Positions 23,438-35,400 of a DNA stretch of 64,000 nucleotides are shown piece after piece; the first letter of the stretch is position 1; every line of letters starts with the position of its first letter. Location: contig CM046311.1 of the NCBI GenBank assembly GCA_025267735.1, positions 29,059,399-29,123,398 of the forward strand, read 5' to 3'. The position numbers were made by a program, and so were the translations under genes. The notes under the pieces were generated by a model that was not told where the DNA came from, searched no databases, and saw nothing but the letters and a program-made list of their open reading frames with translations. The stretch comes from Mactra quadrangularis. Taxonomy: Eukaryota; Mollusca; Bivalvia; Venerida; Mactridae.

Positions 23438-24174
23438 TAGTGCTGCAACGATTCACCGGAAATTCGATTCGATGCGATTCGATACATTTTCTTTCGATTC
23501 GATTTTTTTCGATTCGATTCATTTATTAATATAATTTACTTCAAATATGCAGTTATACATTTATTTGAGCTTAAAACTAAATTATATGGATTTACTAAAA
23601 GTGTTACTGAAATTACGAAACTCGAAAATCTGCTAAATTTTTATTTGCTTTTTTCAAGTACGAAATGGATTGGGTACGAATGTAAAGTTCGCGAAAATGT
23701 ATTATAAAAGTAATTTCGACTAAAAACGTATAGACAGCATGGAGCTTAAATTGTAGAAAGATGCAGTTCTTGATGAACTTCCGTACATTAAACATAAACC
23801 TAGGCTTTGTTGCGAAATATACTGTAGGCTAGATTGTAGTTTGCCGGTAAGAAACATCGAAACTTGACAGGTAAAATTCAATCACACCGACCCAATTTGC
23901 GTAGCAAATTAGGGCATGAATAAATATTTTGAACAGAGTTTCCATGCTTGTTAAATCGTATTGGAAGCTTAAGAGAAATGTAACTATGTTAAACCCAGTT
24001 TCACTGTCAACGTATACTTTGACTTTTAGGCGCGCCTTTGCTTTTATCGTTATAACTTATATAGACATGTTTAAAAGTCAGTATCGAATCGAAACTCGCA
24101 GGTCCCGAATCGAAATCGAATCGACACCCTCGCAATCGAGTTTCGATGTATCGAATCGAATCGTCGCAGCCCTA
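23438..24174. mobile_element. hAT MITE with perfect 8-bp target duplication
   Basis: The left end TAGTGCTGCAACGATTC (23438) is mirrored by GAATCGTCGCAGCCCTA ending at 24174. ATTGTAAC flanks it exactly on both sides (23430-23437 and 24175-24182). Subterminal zones are arrays of ATTCGATTCGA at the left and TCGAATCGAA at the right. The 737-bp interior has no transposase. Confidence 0.93.
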
Positions 24175-24246
24175 ATTGTAACAGGGTTTTGTTCCTTTAA
24201 TTTTGAACTGTTATGACTAATATAATTTACAGGCAATGTGTAATTT

Positions 24247-24356
24247 TGGCAATTTGCAAAATGCCTGAAAATGTTAAGCATTTTGTAAATTGCATGGCCA
24301 TTTTAGGCATTTTGTAAAAGTTACTAAAATGTCTTGGCAATTTACAAAATGCCTGA
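24247..24356. repeat. short interleaved inverted repeats
   Basis: GGCAATTTGCAAAATGC is followed 13 nt later by GCATTTTGTAAATTGC, giving a near-perfect hairpin. The same motif pair recurs (GGCATTTTGTAAAAG, GGCAATTTACAAAATGCC) to 24353. It is probably a small MITE-like hairpin. Confidence 0.6.
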
Positions 24357-24359
24357 ACA

Positions 24360-25310
24360 TATTGCTCAATATTTCACACTTTGCCTAATTGTAGATTATG
24401 GTCATGAGGTTTGGGATTTCATTCCTTCTTATCCAAATAATATTTTAATAAGGTAATTTCTTCCTTTGTTTTCATCAAAATATTTTCTATGGTAATCTGA
24501 ATCACTTGCAGCAGCCAATGAAAAACATATCTAAAGGAAAAAAATACATCAAATAAGAATGTTAAAATGCGAAATGTTGTATTTTACGTTCATAGCACAT
24601 TGAAGCTTCATCTGATTAAAGATTGTAAACTTGACAAAATGTATTGCGATTTTGTAGCAATTTAACTGTGTATTGTGTCCACTGTAATTCCTATAAATAG
24701 TTATGTTATCAATATATTCATAATGTTTAACACAAACGGTCTTATGTATGACTGAAAGCTCCTGTGTCAACATCAGAGCTTATGTCTAGGTAAATCTGGT
24801 TCTGATTAAGACAGTTTGATATGCTAAATAAGACTACTCTATCTTTGAAGTTAAACAATTTCATAAGAAAATACAATTGATGATAAATTCGTTTTTGTCA
24901 TCAAAACAGAACAATACATCATATGTGGTGTCTGTAATGCCCGAAAGTAGTTGTTGTTAGTGGCAAGATAAAAAAAACCTTTATTTAAGTCACCATCGAT
25001 TCTGTCTGCAATTTCTTTCAAGAAATTAAGGATGTTACAGTTTACCATTACAAGGTCAATATCAAGTTGTCCACGGGCCAAATGTTTTTGGCTGCAATAT
25101 GGTATTTTGGTATGCTCCAATTAAAATGTAAGACTTGGTTGTGAACATTTCCAATACTAGCCATTATAATTTGGATGGAAATTATTATCAAACGTTATTA
25201 TGCATTAAGATTTACATAATATTGATTCAAATATATTTTCCTGACGATTTTAGGTAATTTGTTAAAAGTTGACATCTCCATATGCATTGTTATAGAAGTG
25301 CATGTAAAAC
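24360..25310. other. anonymous non-coding stretch
   Basis: AT-rich; no gene, tRNA or family-level repeat recognised. Confidence 0.4.
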
Positions 25311-25315
25311 AATGT

Positions 25316-25399
25316 CAGTGAGACAAACGGAGACAAAGATGTCAGAATAAGCCGATTCAGTGAGACAAACGGAGACAAAGATGTCAGAATAAGCCGATA
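25316..25399. repeat. two near-identical 42-bp tandem copies
   Basis: CAGTGAGACAAACGGAGACA begins at 25316 and again at 25358; the copies are identical until the last two bases. This indicates a recent local duplication. Confidence 0.9.
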
Positions 25400-26343
25400 T
25401 ATGCGCATTCACTTATTTACCATTGTTGAAAAGTGTAAATTGTATAAGAGAGAGGACTTGACCCTGTCTGAAATTGTTCTTCTCAGATTGCATTGAAGAA
25501 GATATACGTACTTCAGAATTCTTGCTCATGTTCTTAAAGATAACTAGTTTGATATCAGTAATTACTGTTGAGGTATGCTTTTAATTTTCCATCAAAAAAA
25601 GACAAAAGAGAGAAACACAATATTTAAAATTTATTTCTAAAGCAAACAACATGATGAAATATGACATCAAACTGTAACACAATTGTAACAGGTTCTTTTA
25701 TATACATGTAGAAAATGTTCACAGACCAAATTCACAGAGATTATGATGCAATTACAAAAATTCAACTAGAAAATAATCAAGCAAATTCAAAACGACAACA
25801 TATAAGCATGTAAAGATACAAATAAAGATATGGAAAACTTGAAAATGGCAATATTAATATGAATATAATTAAGGTACATGTGGTACTCAAGAACTGGAAA
25901 CTATGTACAAACCCAAAATCAGCAGAAAAGTAGGACAATCTACCCTCATCCATACTTTAAAGGCTCACAGGCAAAGGTCATTATAACTGGTGTTAGTGGT
26001 AAATCATTCTGTTTGTTAAGTTTCCAAAAGAAGTGTTATCTACCAATTAAGAAAATAAAACATATTGCAGTTATTTAAATTTCTGGTTGAAATATAAGCC
26101 AATTTCAGGATGACGTAAATACAAAATCATAGAATGGAAAAATAATCTGTTTTTGAAGGATTTTTTTCAAAACATTCCTTTTTTGTCAGCGCTCTGCGTA
26201 ATTTGAAAAGAACGAACCACACATTAAACTCAATATAAATCAATGAGTCAATGTGACAAAGAAAAAGTGCTGCAGAAAATATGTGTACTATCAAAAGTAG
26301 ATAAGTTGAAAGTTGAAAGTTGAAAAAAACTAAGTTAAACAAA
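25400..26343. other. anonymous non-coding stretch
   Basis: AT-rich; the small open frames here have no recognisable domains. Confidence 0.4.
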
Positions 26344-26345
26344 TA

Positions 26346-27019
26346 CACTGAACAAAAGTTCTAACCGATCACTTTTCAAATTTTGATTATTTTATAACGG
26401 GCCAAAGGATCCTTATTTACTTTATAAGTGAAAAAAACAAATCATTGCACGAATGTCGATGCAGGATCGTGGCGTAGCAAATGGAATGTTGAATGCTGGA
26501 GCCTCTATCAAACAGGTGAGTGGCTGTTTATGGAAACATCTTTAAAAAATATCGATTAAGTATTGTTAAAATAGAAAACTGCTATAATTTTATTATTCTC
26601 AATGTGTTCATCCCTATTTCAAGTTGCATTACACTTTAATCGGGGTTTTTTTATCGACGATCGCGACTTTGGACGATGTAGCAAGGGACCGGAATCGTTT
26701 CTAACTGACGCCGAAGACCAAGAACAAAAGTTACAACTCGGGGACAGGATCGACATTCGTGCAATTATTTATGTTTTTTCACTTATAAAGTTAACAAGGA
26801 TTCATGCAAAGTGAAATTAAATACTCACCATTCTCTGCATGAACATATCTTGTCAAAATGTGTAAACCACACTCTGTGTGTCGATTGAGTGCAACGGACA
26901 GTATCAAATTATTTTTTTCCACAAAAATGACACAAAAATCACCTCTGCAAAATTTAATAAGGATCCATTGGCCCGTTATAAAAATTTGAAAAGTGATCGG
27001 TTAGAACTTTTGTTCAGTG
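26346..27019. mobile_element. Tc1-type MITE with transposase N-terminal remnant
   Basis: The left end CACTGAACAAAAGTTCTAAC (26346) is mirrored by GTTAGAACTTTTGTTCAGTG ending at 27019, each flanked by TA. The inverted match continues inward through CCGATCACTTTTCAAA and, after a gap, through a second mirrored block (26425-26475 against 26740-26800). On the plus strand 26455-26515 reads MQDRGVANGMLNAGASIKQ before a GTGAGT donor. This resembles the helix-turn-helix start of Tc1 transposases with the intron position seen at 7672, so it derives from an intron-bearing Tc1 element. Confidence 0.88.
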
Positions 27020-27237
27020 TACTTAATATAATGATATATAATGTTGTTTTTTCACATTAATCAAACATCATTCTAACTATTCACGGAGAGAAGTTCTTTG
27101 TATTATTGCGCATTAGTATCTACATGTACCACTTGCTTGGCTTGATTATAAATACAATTTTAACGACCGGTATCCACAGCAAGAGTTTACTTTGAGAACG
27201 TAAAACGTTGGACAAAGTTAGGCAATGATCGATATGT

Positions 27238-27266
27238 AAGGTTAGTGGTTGGATGGGTGACCGTAG
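27238..27266 (+). pseudogene. 5S-rRNA-like fragment
   Basis: GGTTAGTGGTTGGATGGG and the following TGACCG resemble the 3' internal control region of 5S rRNA. The rest of the 5S sequence is not recognisable, so this is at best a fragment and may be chance. Confidence 0.25.
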
Positions 27267-27317
27267 TGGATTAATGTAATCGCGAAGCGTATTTCATTTA
27301 TGTTTCTTTTTTTGTTA

Positions 27318-27600
27318 GGTCACAACAAATTGATCATAATATGTTCGTCGGATTTCCCGCACCTTAAAATGACTATTTCGGTAAAGCAGTAATGTATTCT
27401 TGTTAACATACGGCATCAGAAATTACAATGACAAAATCCTTTGTTCATAAATATGATAACTGCACTCTGTCTTAGACCGTAGACTCAACGTCTATACTCT
27501 CTACACAGCTTATCTTGATGTGTGACGTCATACGTGTCCTTGTAGTTTAAAAAAATATGAAGGTCGATCCATTTCATAGAGAACAGATAAGAGAGAGAGA
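27318..27600. mobile_element. PIF/Harbinger-type MITE, truncated copy
   Basis: After TTA (27315-27317) the terminus GGTCACAACAAATTGATCA is followed by sequence matching the reverse complement of the right arm of the MITE at 50242-51040 (GTTAACATACG, AAATATGATAACTGCACTC, CTCTACACAGCTTAT). The opposite terminus was not found, so the copy is truncated or its end is too diverged to see. Confidence 0.7.
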
Positions 27601-27693
27601 AAATTTTACATTCCTACAATTTTGATGTCCGAAAATAATCTATCAGGCTTGATTTAATTCTAGTGGTATTGTTAGACATTAACATAATTGATA

Positions 27694-27975
27694 GCCGCTC
27701 GGCTAGCTCAGTTGGTAGCACGCAAGTCTACTGATCGAGGGGTCAAGGGTTCGATTCCCGGGCAGGGCATACTTACGTAGACTTTGGTCATGAAAATATT
27801 TCTACGGCCATTCTCCCTCCTATCAATGGTTTTTAATTATGTAGGGCAGTACAGTAATCAGTTACTGACGACAATTTGCGCTTAGTAGTTGGTTAACAAG
27901 TAGTGAGCAGGTTTCAATGTACGCCGTTATATGACCTATACAATGTGTTACTACTTCGTTAAACCCAACACACAA
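27694..27975 (+). mobile_element. tRNA-derived SINE
   Basis: The tRNA-like head has an A-box region (GGCTAGCTCAGTTGGTAGCA) and a B box (GGGTTCGATTCCC). The body carries TCATGAAAATATTTCTACGG and CATTCTCCCTCCTA, and the tail ends CGTTAAACCCAACACAC. Related copies: 45305-45515 (minus), 46098-46332 (plus), 51389-51654 (minus) and 62025-62190 (minus). Transcription by polymerase III from the internal boxes is the norm for such elements. Confidence 0.88.
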
Positions 27976-27979
27976 ACAT

Positions 27980-29100
27980 TCAATTATACTAAACAATGCG
28001 AAACTACCTTGGTTTTACAAAAATAAAATGTTCACAAAAGGCACATCACAAAAAAACAAAAACAAATAATGATAGCATTCGATTATTTCAAACACATATT
28101 TATTTTGTATGTTTTATAAATCGATCTTGACTGTATGAAATATAACATTCCCGATACACATCCTAACTACTTCATACGATGGTTTAATACTTGTTTCTTG
28201 TAGGTTTTGTTTGACCGAATTCGAAGCTGATACATATTCAATTAAGTTGAAAAGTATAAATGTATTTTGGGAGTTAATTTGAAATTACAATGGATTTTGA
28301 AAATGAAGGTCTCAAAACATCAAAATACACCCGAAATACACAAGTAATACCAGTCGGAACATATCGACCTTTCATGAATGAATAATCTCGGAAGGATTCG
28401 TTGGGGTCTACCTAGGCGGCTTGGGTTTGTATTACCAACGCGAGGCAAAGCACAAGCGAAGAACGTTACGGTTAAGCAAAATAGCTCTTGTAGTATACAA
28501 GCATTCTGCCACGAACAAAAATAAGCGAAAGTGAAATGTTGTGGAATCTATGAAGGATGTTGATTTTTGTTGTTTCATTGCTCGGAGTTCATTGCAAATG
28601 TGTCAAAAGGTAAGTTGATTAAATCTCTTCCTCTATTGTCAACTTAACATCATTATATCCGTACCAGAAACATGACCCCTATCCTGGTCCCTAATTTTGA
28701 GTTGAAGGGGTTTTGATGCAATGCTATATCATCAAAGCATAGAGGGATAAGTTCTTTAATTGCTGTTAAGATTTCAAGTTCTACAGAAGTTTCTTTGCTT
28801 TGTCTGGTCATTTGCAATTTTATGCAGAAAAATATGGACCTAAACGTTAAAATAAGTTTCCTGACAAATACCCAAAATATAAGTGATACAATAATTATAT
28901 TTAATTATTCAAATAATTTAGATTCATTTCGTATGATAATAAGTACTGCAAATGTTTGTTGTCAAAATAATTAAAACAGTAGTTTTGTGATAAATGTATG
29001 ATTGGTTGGTGTTTTGTTAACGCTTGTCAAGTACTGCCATAGTTAGATAGTTGATTCAAAGTTTCTTGATTCTTTCTTATTATCCAAAGGAGGGATAGTT
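27980..29100. other. region downstream of the IFI44-like stop codon
   Basis: This stretch should include the 3' UTR of the minus-strand IFI44-like gene. TTTATT near 28098 is an AATAAA signal when read on the minus strand. No other gene is supported. A short plus-strand ATG segment ending at GTAAGT (about 28552-28617) is too small to call an exon. Confidence 0.35.
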
Positions 29101-29411
29101 TTACAGTACGTTACACGTTGTTAAACTCCATTGATCTGCCTCGTCATCGAGCACTTGTTCAGCACGATCACATGCATACTGAAGTATTTGACGTATAGCC
29201 AGCATAATTGGGATATTCTGTGCAGTTGCCATCTCGACATCGACTTCATAATTAATTACTGGATGTATTGATGCCATATCAATGGAAAATATTTCACTTG
29301 CAGCTTTCATAGCCTTTTCAACTTTAACACTCTTGAAAATATTGTAGAAATCCTCTTGGACCTTGCTACATAGTAGATCACATTTTGTAAGAATTAACAC
29401 TCGAGGTACAT
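29101..29411 (-). CDS. IFI44-like, terminal exon
   Basis: The acceptor ATTACAG precedes 29411; the exon enters with two bases completing an Asp codon (EAD-VPRV) and ends with TAA at 29103-29101. It encodes the G4 motif TKCD, the helical stretch VEKAMKAASEIFSID and HPVINYEVDVE, then ILQYACDRAEQVLDDEAD near the C terminus. This matches the end of the IFI44 GTPase domain. Confidence 0.88.
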
Positions 29412-32400
29412 CTGTAATAAGACAACAATAGATATTACACGTATCTAGTAATGTAACTAACGAAATAGTTTCCTTATTTCAACTTAAGTTTGTATATTCC
29501 TATATCAGATAGCTTTTCCTACATATCCTTCAATCAAACGTGCACCCAGACAAATGGTAGTTATGGCTTGTAACAAAGGAAAGTGTAGTTTACATCATTG
29601 AACACGCAATTAACATTGACAGTCATAGAATTATTTAGGATTTAAAGTTTTGTTTTTGTAATACCACGTAAATTATTACTCCGGTATTTAGTAAATGCCA
29701 ATGGAACTACAATTGATCAATATAATAAATTGAATAAGATTTAACATCCACTTTAAGTTCAAGTTAAATAAATTTTAATGCCTGATGATTGTTTTTATCA
29801 CGTCAAGCTCTTAGTTTTAGTCGTCATTGTTTTAACCAACTATGTCTATTCAATTATAGAAATTTTGAACGTAAAGATGTAATAACTACTACAATATATA
29901 TCATAAAAACCTTTAAATTGTTCACGTGGTTCTTCATACAAGTCAAACCGAAAGTTAAAAAAATCGAACTGACCACTTAGTTATATCGAAAAATCAACGA
30001 AGTAACAACTGTGCATTTATACTCTCAAAGCCAGTGATTTATTTTATATTATTCGATATGAATTTATTATGAAACTTGCAACTGCTACGTGCGTATGTAA
30101 CATACCTGCTTCCTTTATTTTTCTCTGTAGCCATTTTATTTTTTCAACATAAGCCTTTGAAATGCCGTCATACATTGTTTTAGCATCAATAACGTAAACA
30201 ACACAGTGTGTTTTATCCTCAAATTTTGGATTGCGCCGGTAGAATTTACTGTTCCTATCTATTGGTTTCTCTTGGTCAAACTAATTAAGAAACAGAAATT
30301 TTGCATAATGTTATTATTTCGTTGTACGTTAAACTACTGTTTTATTTTTAAAATTGCATAAGTATTGTTTCAAAATGATAATAAGCTTTTACAAAATACA
30401 AGTATATACAGTTGCTTTGAAGAACACGAAACACACCCCAGCTCCTAGTAATGGCAAAATTAGAAAAATCAAAGCGCCAATGGCACTGGAGTTGTTCGAC
30501 ATAAAAACCATGTTGTGCTTTGGTCACTTAATGTGCTAAAATGTGAGAAAATATGTGGAATAAAATTTCGTTTCTTGAAACATAGATTGCAGAGCTTTCG
30601 TTGTATGAAATGTACAAATTGAATGTGCATACAAATTAATTGTATATACTACTAAAATGTAACAGAACCACCTGTTTACATTCAATAGTGTCCCACACGG
30701 AGTACGATCTACAACGTTTGATAATACTTTTCTATTTAACATATGATATATTATTATTATTATATAAACTTATTATATGTTTAATGCAATAAATATGAAC
30801 AAAAGTTGTTGATCTTATACTCATTGAGTAATTAACAGGTAATGATATTTTTTTAATTTGCAATATATTTTTTACTTCAAGTAATTACCATATCAGAGCT
30901 ATGAGAAAATACTACGCGGAACTATTTGACCAATAATCCTAATTATCTATTTAATTTCCCATCTATTGATCCATATAAGAGTTCAACATTATGCTCACAA
31001 ACTTACTGGTCCGTACGATACTACGCTAAGTATCATTGGTAAAATGTCTATATACCCGAATCCTCGCGACAATTTTTACATGAAATAAATAAATTCAGTA
31101 TGTTTTTGTGACTTCGCAATTTAACATTACCATCTAAAATAAATTATGCACGTTAAATGAAACTTTTATCTATAGATTGTTATTCCTGTAGTTATAAGCC
31201 AGCATTTTCTTACAATTTTATCATGATAATTAAAAAAAATACAACGATTTTGCTATGTTCATGCATACACAGCACTACTTTTTGTGCGTAGCCGATTTGT
31301 GCGATGAGTGAAGCGTCTTAGCCAAGATATGTTTTATCGTTTACGTATAGGTTGGGAACAATGCATTACGTCCTTCCAAATTGGGGTTCACCACAGGGAG
31401 TCTTCACTGTTGTAGATATTTCAGTGTTTGGTTTTATGTGATTATTTCTATATTCCTATACATATTAATAATATTAATAGTTTTATTCTCAGTAATTCAC
31501 ATGCTTGAAGATTTGAGTTCCTTCGTGTACCTCAAAAGTAGTTTTTGTAGTTAAGCTATACTGATTACTCAAAAGTGGTATTTAAAATTGTCCGACAAAG
31601 TAGAACAATTAATCAAAGCGCTAAAGGCACTGGAGTTGTTCGACAGAGAAAACATGTAATGCTTCGGTAACTTAATGTGCTCACAAATGTGACAAAATAT
31701 GTAGAATAAGATTTTGTATCTTGAAACATAGACTGCAGAGCTTTCGTTGTATGGAATGTACCTTCAAAATGGTGTAATTTGTACTTGTAAACTATACATG
31801 AAAATCCAATTTTAATTCGATTATCAAAGATACCGATATCCCAATGTTCAGGTAAATCTAATTTAGAAATTGATCACAATGCATACTTCTATAATTGCAC
31901 AGGTATAATAACCATAGAGGAGTACAGGGAAAAACAAAAGAATGGTCATAAAAATTTATTGTATAGGAAGGATTTACAACTCTCAAATATTCTAAAAATT
32001 GATTCACAGGTAAAACTGCCCCTAGTTACTGTTGCTGAGTCGTACAAGCTTTGTACGACCTGATGTTTATTTACTATAGATTTCTGTACTCAGATGAATG
32101 GTGTTATAATTTGAATCTGTTAAAACAACCTCATAAAAAATAAATGGTTTTATGGCTAAAGTTAAATTGTTTTTAGAAGTTCGAGAAATAAAATTGTATG
32201 CTGCATGTTAAAATGATTACCCTGACTGTTATTGTTTTGGTATAAGAATAGCACAAGGAAAGACAATTTTATAGTACTAAGCATAACAGTAGTCATTGTG
32301 ATAGGTACAAAAATATAATGAGTAAACTTGCATTACATACACTATTAGATTTTCAAAAAGCTTTCTTTAAAACGAATATATCCCTTAACACTGGTGTTTA

Positions 32401-35400
32401 AATAAAATTTAGTCGCTTGTTTACATACCTACATACTTATAGAACCAATGCAAACTCCTTTGCTAAAGTAAGTTTAACAAGGATACAGTTATTATAACTT
32501 GTGTCGATCAGCATCACAATGGATAAAATATTTGCAATGAAAATCCATCCATGGCTACTTATTTAACGTTGGATTTAAATACTAACAGGTTAGTAAATTT
32601 GTGAAATCCAGTTTTGAAATGCATGTTTTCAGTCCTTAGAAAATTTTGAGCAATAAAATAATATGAACTGTCCTAGGTAAAACCACATTATTAGAGTCTA
32701 CTATGGCACCCTAACTATAATTCTGGAATAGCATACCATTTCAAGAAAATAAAAAAATGTAAATTTTTTTCTGTAAAGGTTTAGGTTGAAGCTCTGTGAG
32801 AGCTAATGAATGATAAAATCTATTCAATAAATAAAGAATTAAAACATAAGATAGAATCTTTTCATGTTACTAAAATGTAATCTGACAAGCTTAAGAAATA
32901 CAGAACAGACCTCTAAAAGAACACAATCCTTAATAGAAACTGTGAATATAACATATTCATTCACAAAAATTAGAAACGAAGGTAACATTGTATATTCACA
33001 TATATCAGCACATTGTGTCCAGTTAAAACGTCTTAAATATTCATCCTATTTATTGTCATATTGTTCGCTGTTCTACACATTATAAATTATATACTTGTGC
33101 ATTCACTGGATTTTCAAAAAATACAATAACTGCATTTCACTTAGTTATATTTTATAAATGATAGTTATTGCATTATTAAATAATATATTAATAATAATAT
33201 TTGTATGTTAAGTCATAAACATAAATACATGCTTGCAAAATTTTATCATTATGACCATGAAAGTAACAAGTTTGTAAAATTAATGTGCTCTAGTATTTAG
33301 ATAAGATCTAAGCTTAACGTTCATTATTTTCTTACAAGATATAGATAAATAATGCCTCATGAAACGCTTCCAACAATTTTCCTTTAAATAATCTTATTTA
33401 ATACATTTTCTTCATTGTTAAATCAGGTAATCTAATGATAAAAAGGAAATATAATTCATCAAACAATTTATTCTGAATTTTTATCTGTCAAGTTTAACCC
33501 TTCATTATGGTAAACCATATGTACAGTAAAAATTGATTTCTAAAACATTTCTAATTAGCCAAATTACTGAATAAATACATTTTTTTTCTGTTCAGTTACT
33601 ATGTAAATCACAGTATGGCAGAAGTGTGTTTGTCCGACTTTACTAAAAAAATGCGTTCTACATAGCACGCATAGCAGATAACAGTGAAGTACAGTCAAAC
33701 CTGTCTATAGCGGTCAGCTAAGGGAGTGGCTGAAAGTGGCCACTATAGACAGGTGACCACTATATACAGGGTCTCTCAAACAAACAAATAAATAAATATA
33801 TACAGGAATATCTTTTATTTATGCTGTTTCATCACAATAATTATACTATAGTCGTATATAAACATTATATTTCATTTTAAATATAAAGACATAATATTCA
33901 TTGGACAATGAATTGTATTGAAAATTAAATTATAAATAAAATCGTGCATAAACATTAAAATTATCTTATGAATATCATTTGAAATGAATTTTGAAAATTC
34001 TTAACAAAGTTATAGACTACCCGAAATATTTTTGTTTATAAATAAAGTAGTTTTACATAGATTAAATTTCTATATCGAAGTTGGATCAATGGATGAATAG
34101 GGGCTTTATGTAACCCCTTAGCATCACGTGTCTGACTCGAATAAATTATACATATTGAATAGGTTTATAGTAACACTAGATTGGACTTTATCAATACACA
34201 ATTTTATTAGTTACTATTGAAATATATATATATCTACAGAAAATTAAATAAATCAGGCAGTGCGGCTTAGTCTTAACATAGGGTTCCAGTTCATTGGATG
34301 TTTGAACTTATATTTCTATAAGTCAGTGCATATATTAATACATATTAATAAATTATCAAATATTGAGCTGTTTTCAAAGTCAAAGATAAATATAAATCAA
34401 TTTATATATAAACATCGCAGGTTACTCTACTCTATATATTGGAGTGTTTGCAAATAACGTGCCTTATTAATATTAAGTGTATTCCAGACACAGTATTTAA
34501 ATAACATTCATGTCTGTGTTTATAATTTTGTTTACAATTATTATTATATTGCTGGTAACTTGACAACATGATGATTATGCACGTCTGTCCGGTTCGTATA
34601 TAGACAAATGCTTGGCAAAATTGAACATATAGATGTGTGATTTAGTAGGCAACGGAATGATATTTTGCGGTAGAAGTATTGCAGAAAGTTATTATTTTAT
34701 CATTCTTAAGGCGACTTATATATAGTAAATTATCCTTTTATAAGACTACAATTACCGCTTTGAATGAATTAATAAACTAAGTCTTCTGATTTGTTTTTGT
34801 ATGACCATGATCACTAGTCTCATACAGGTATTTGAAAACATGGTAACAAATATACACTGTCATCCAAAATAACACACTAGTAAAATAGTCGGTTTCTCAT
34901 AAATTTAGTTAAGTTTTTTACATCAGAGTTTCAAAAAAAGTTTTCAAAAAAGTTCAGATGTATTTATGCATTCCAGATAATTACAATATATGTAACATTT
35001 TAAAGGGGAGTAATAGTATTTTAATTATAATTGTTGTGAATGTATTTGTGTCCAAAGACATGTTTTATTTCATTACATGTAGTACATGTAGTATTGGTAA
35101 AAATGTAAGAGCAAAGTACATAATTTGCAAATCTGTAAATGTAATAATGGACGAAAATCTACCATAATATCATATACTATTATATACATGTACTTTATTG
35201 GTCTCACTTCTCATGACTGTTACTATATACATGAATGTTGTAAAGGAAACAACCTTTGTTGAATATATATATATTTACACATCCGTGAAAATTACTTGTT
35301 CCGGTCAATTGACCGTTATACTGACCGCTATACGACGCTAATTGGTCCGAGGCTAGTGACCGCTGACCGCGTTGAAGAGGGTCACGCTATATAAAGGGTC

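Noticed and set aside
27694..27770. Free-standing tRNA gene
   Set aside because: The same head-plus-body-plus-tail arrangement occurs in several copies in the window; pairing is imperfect.
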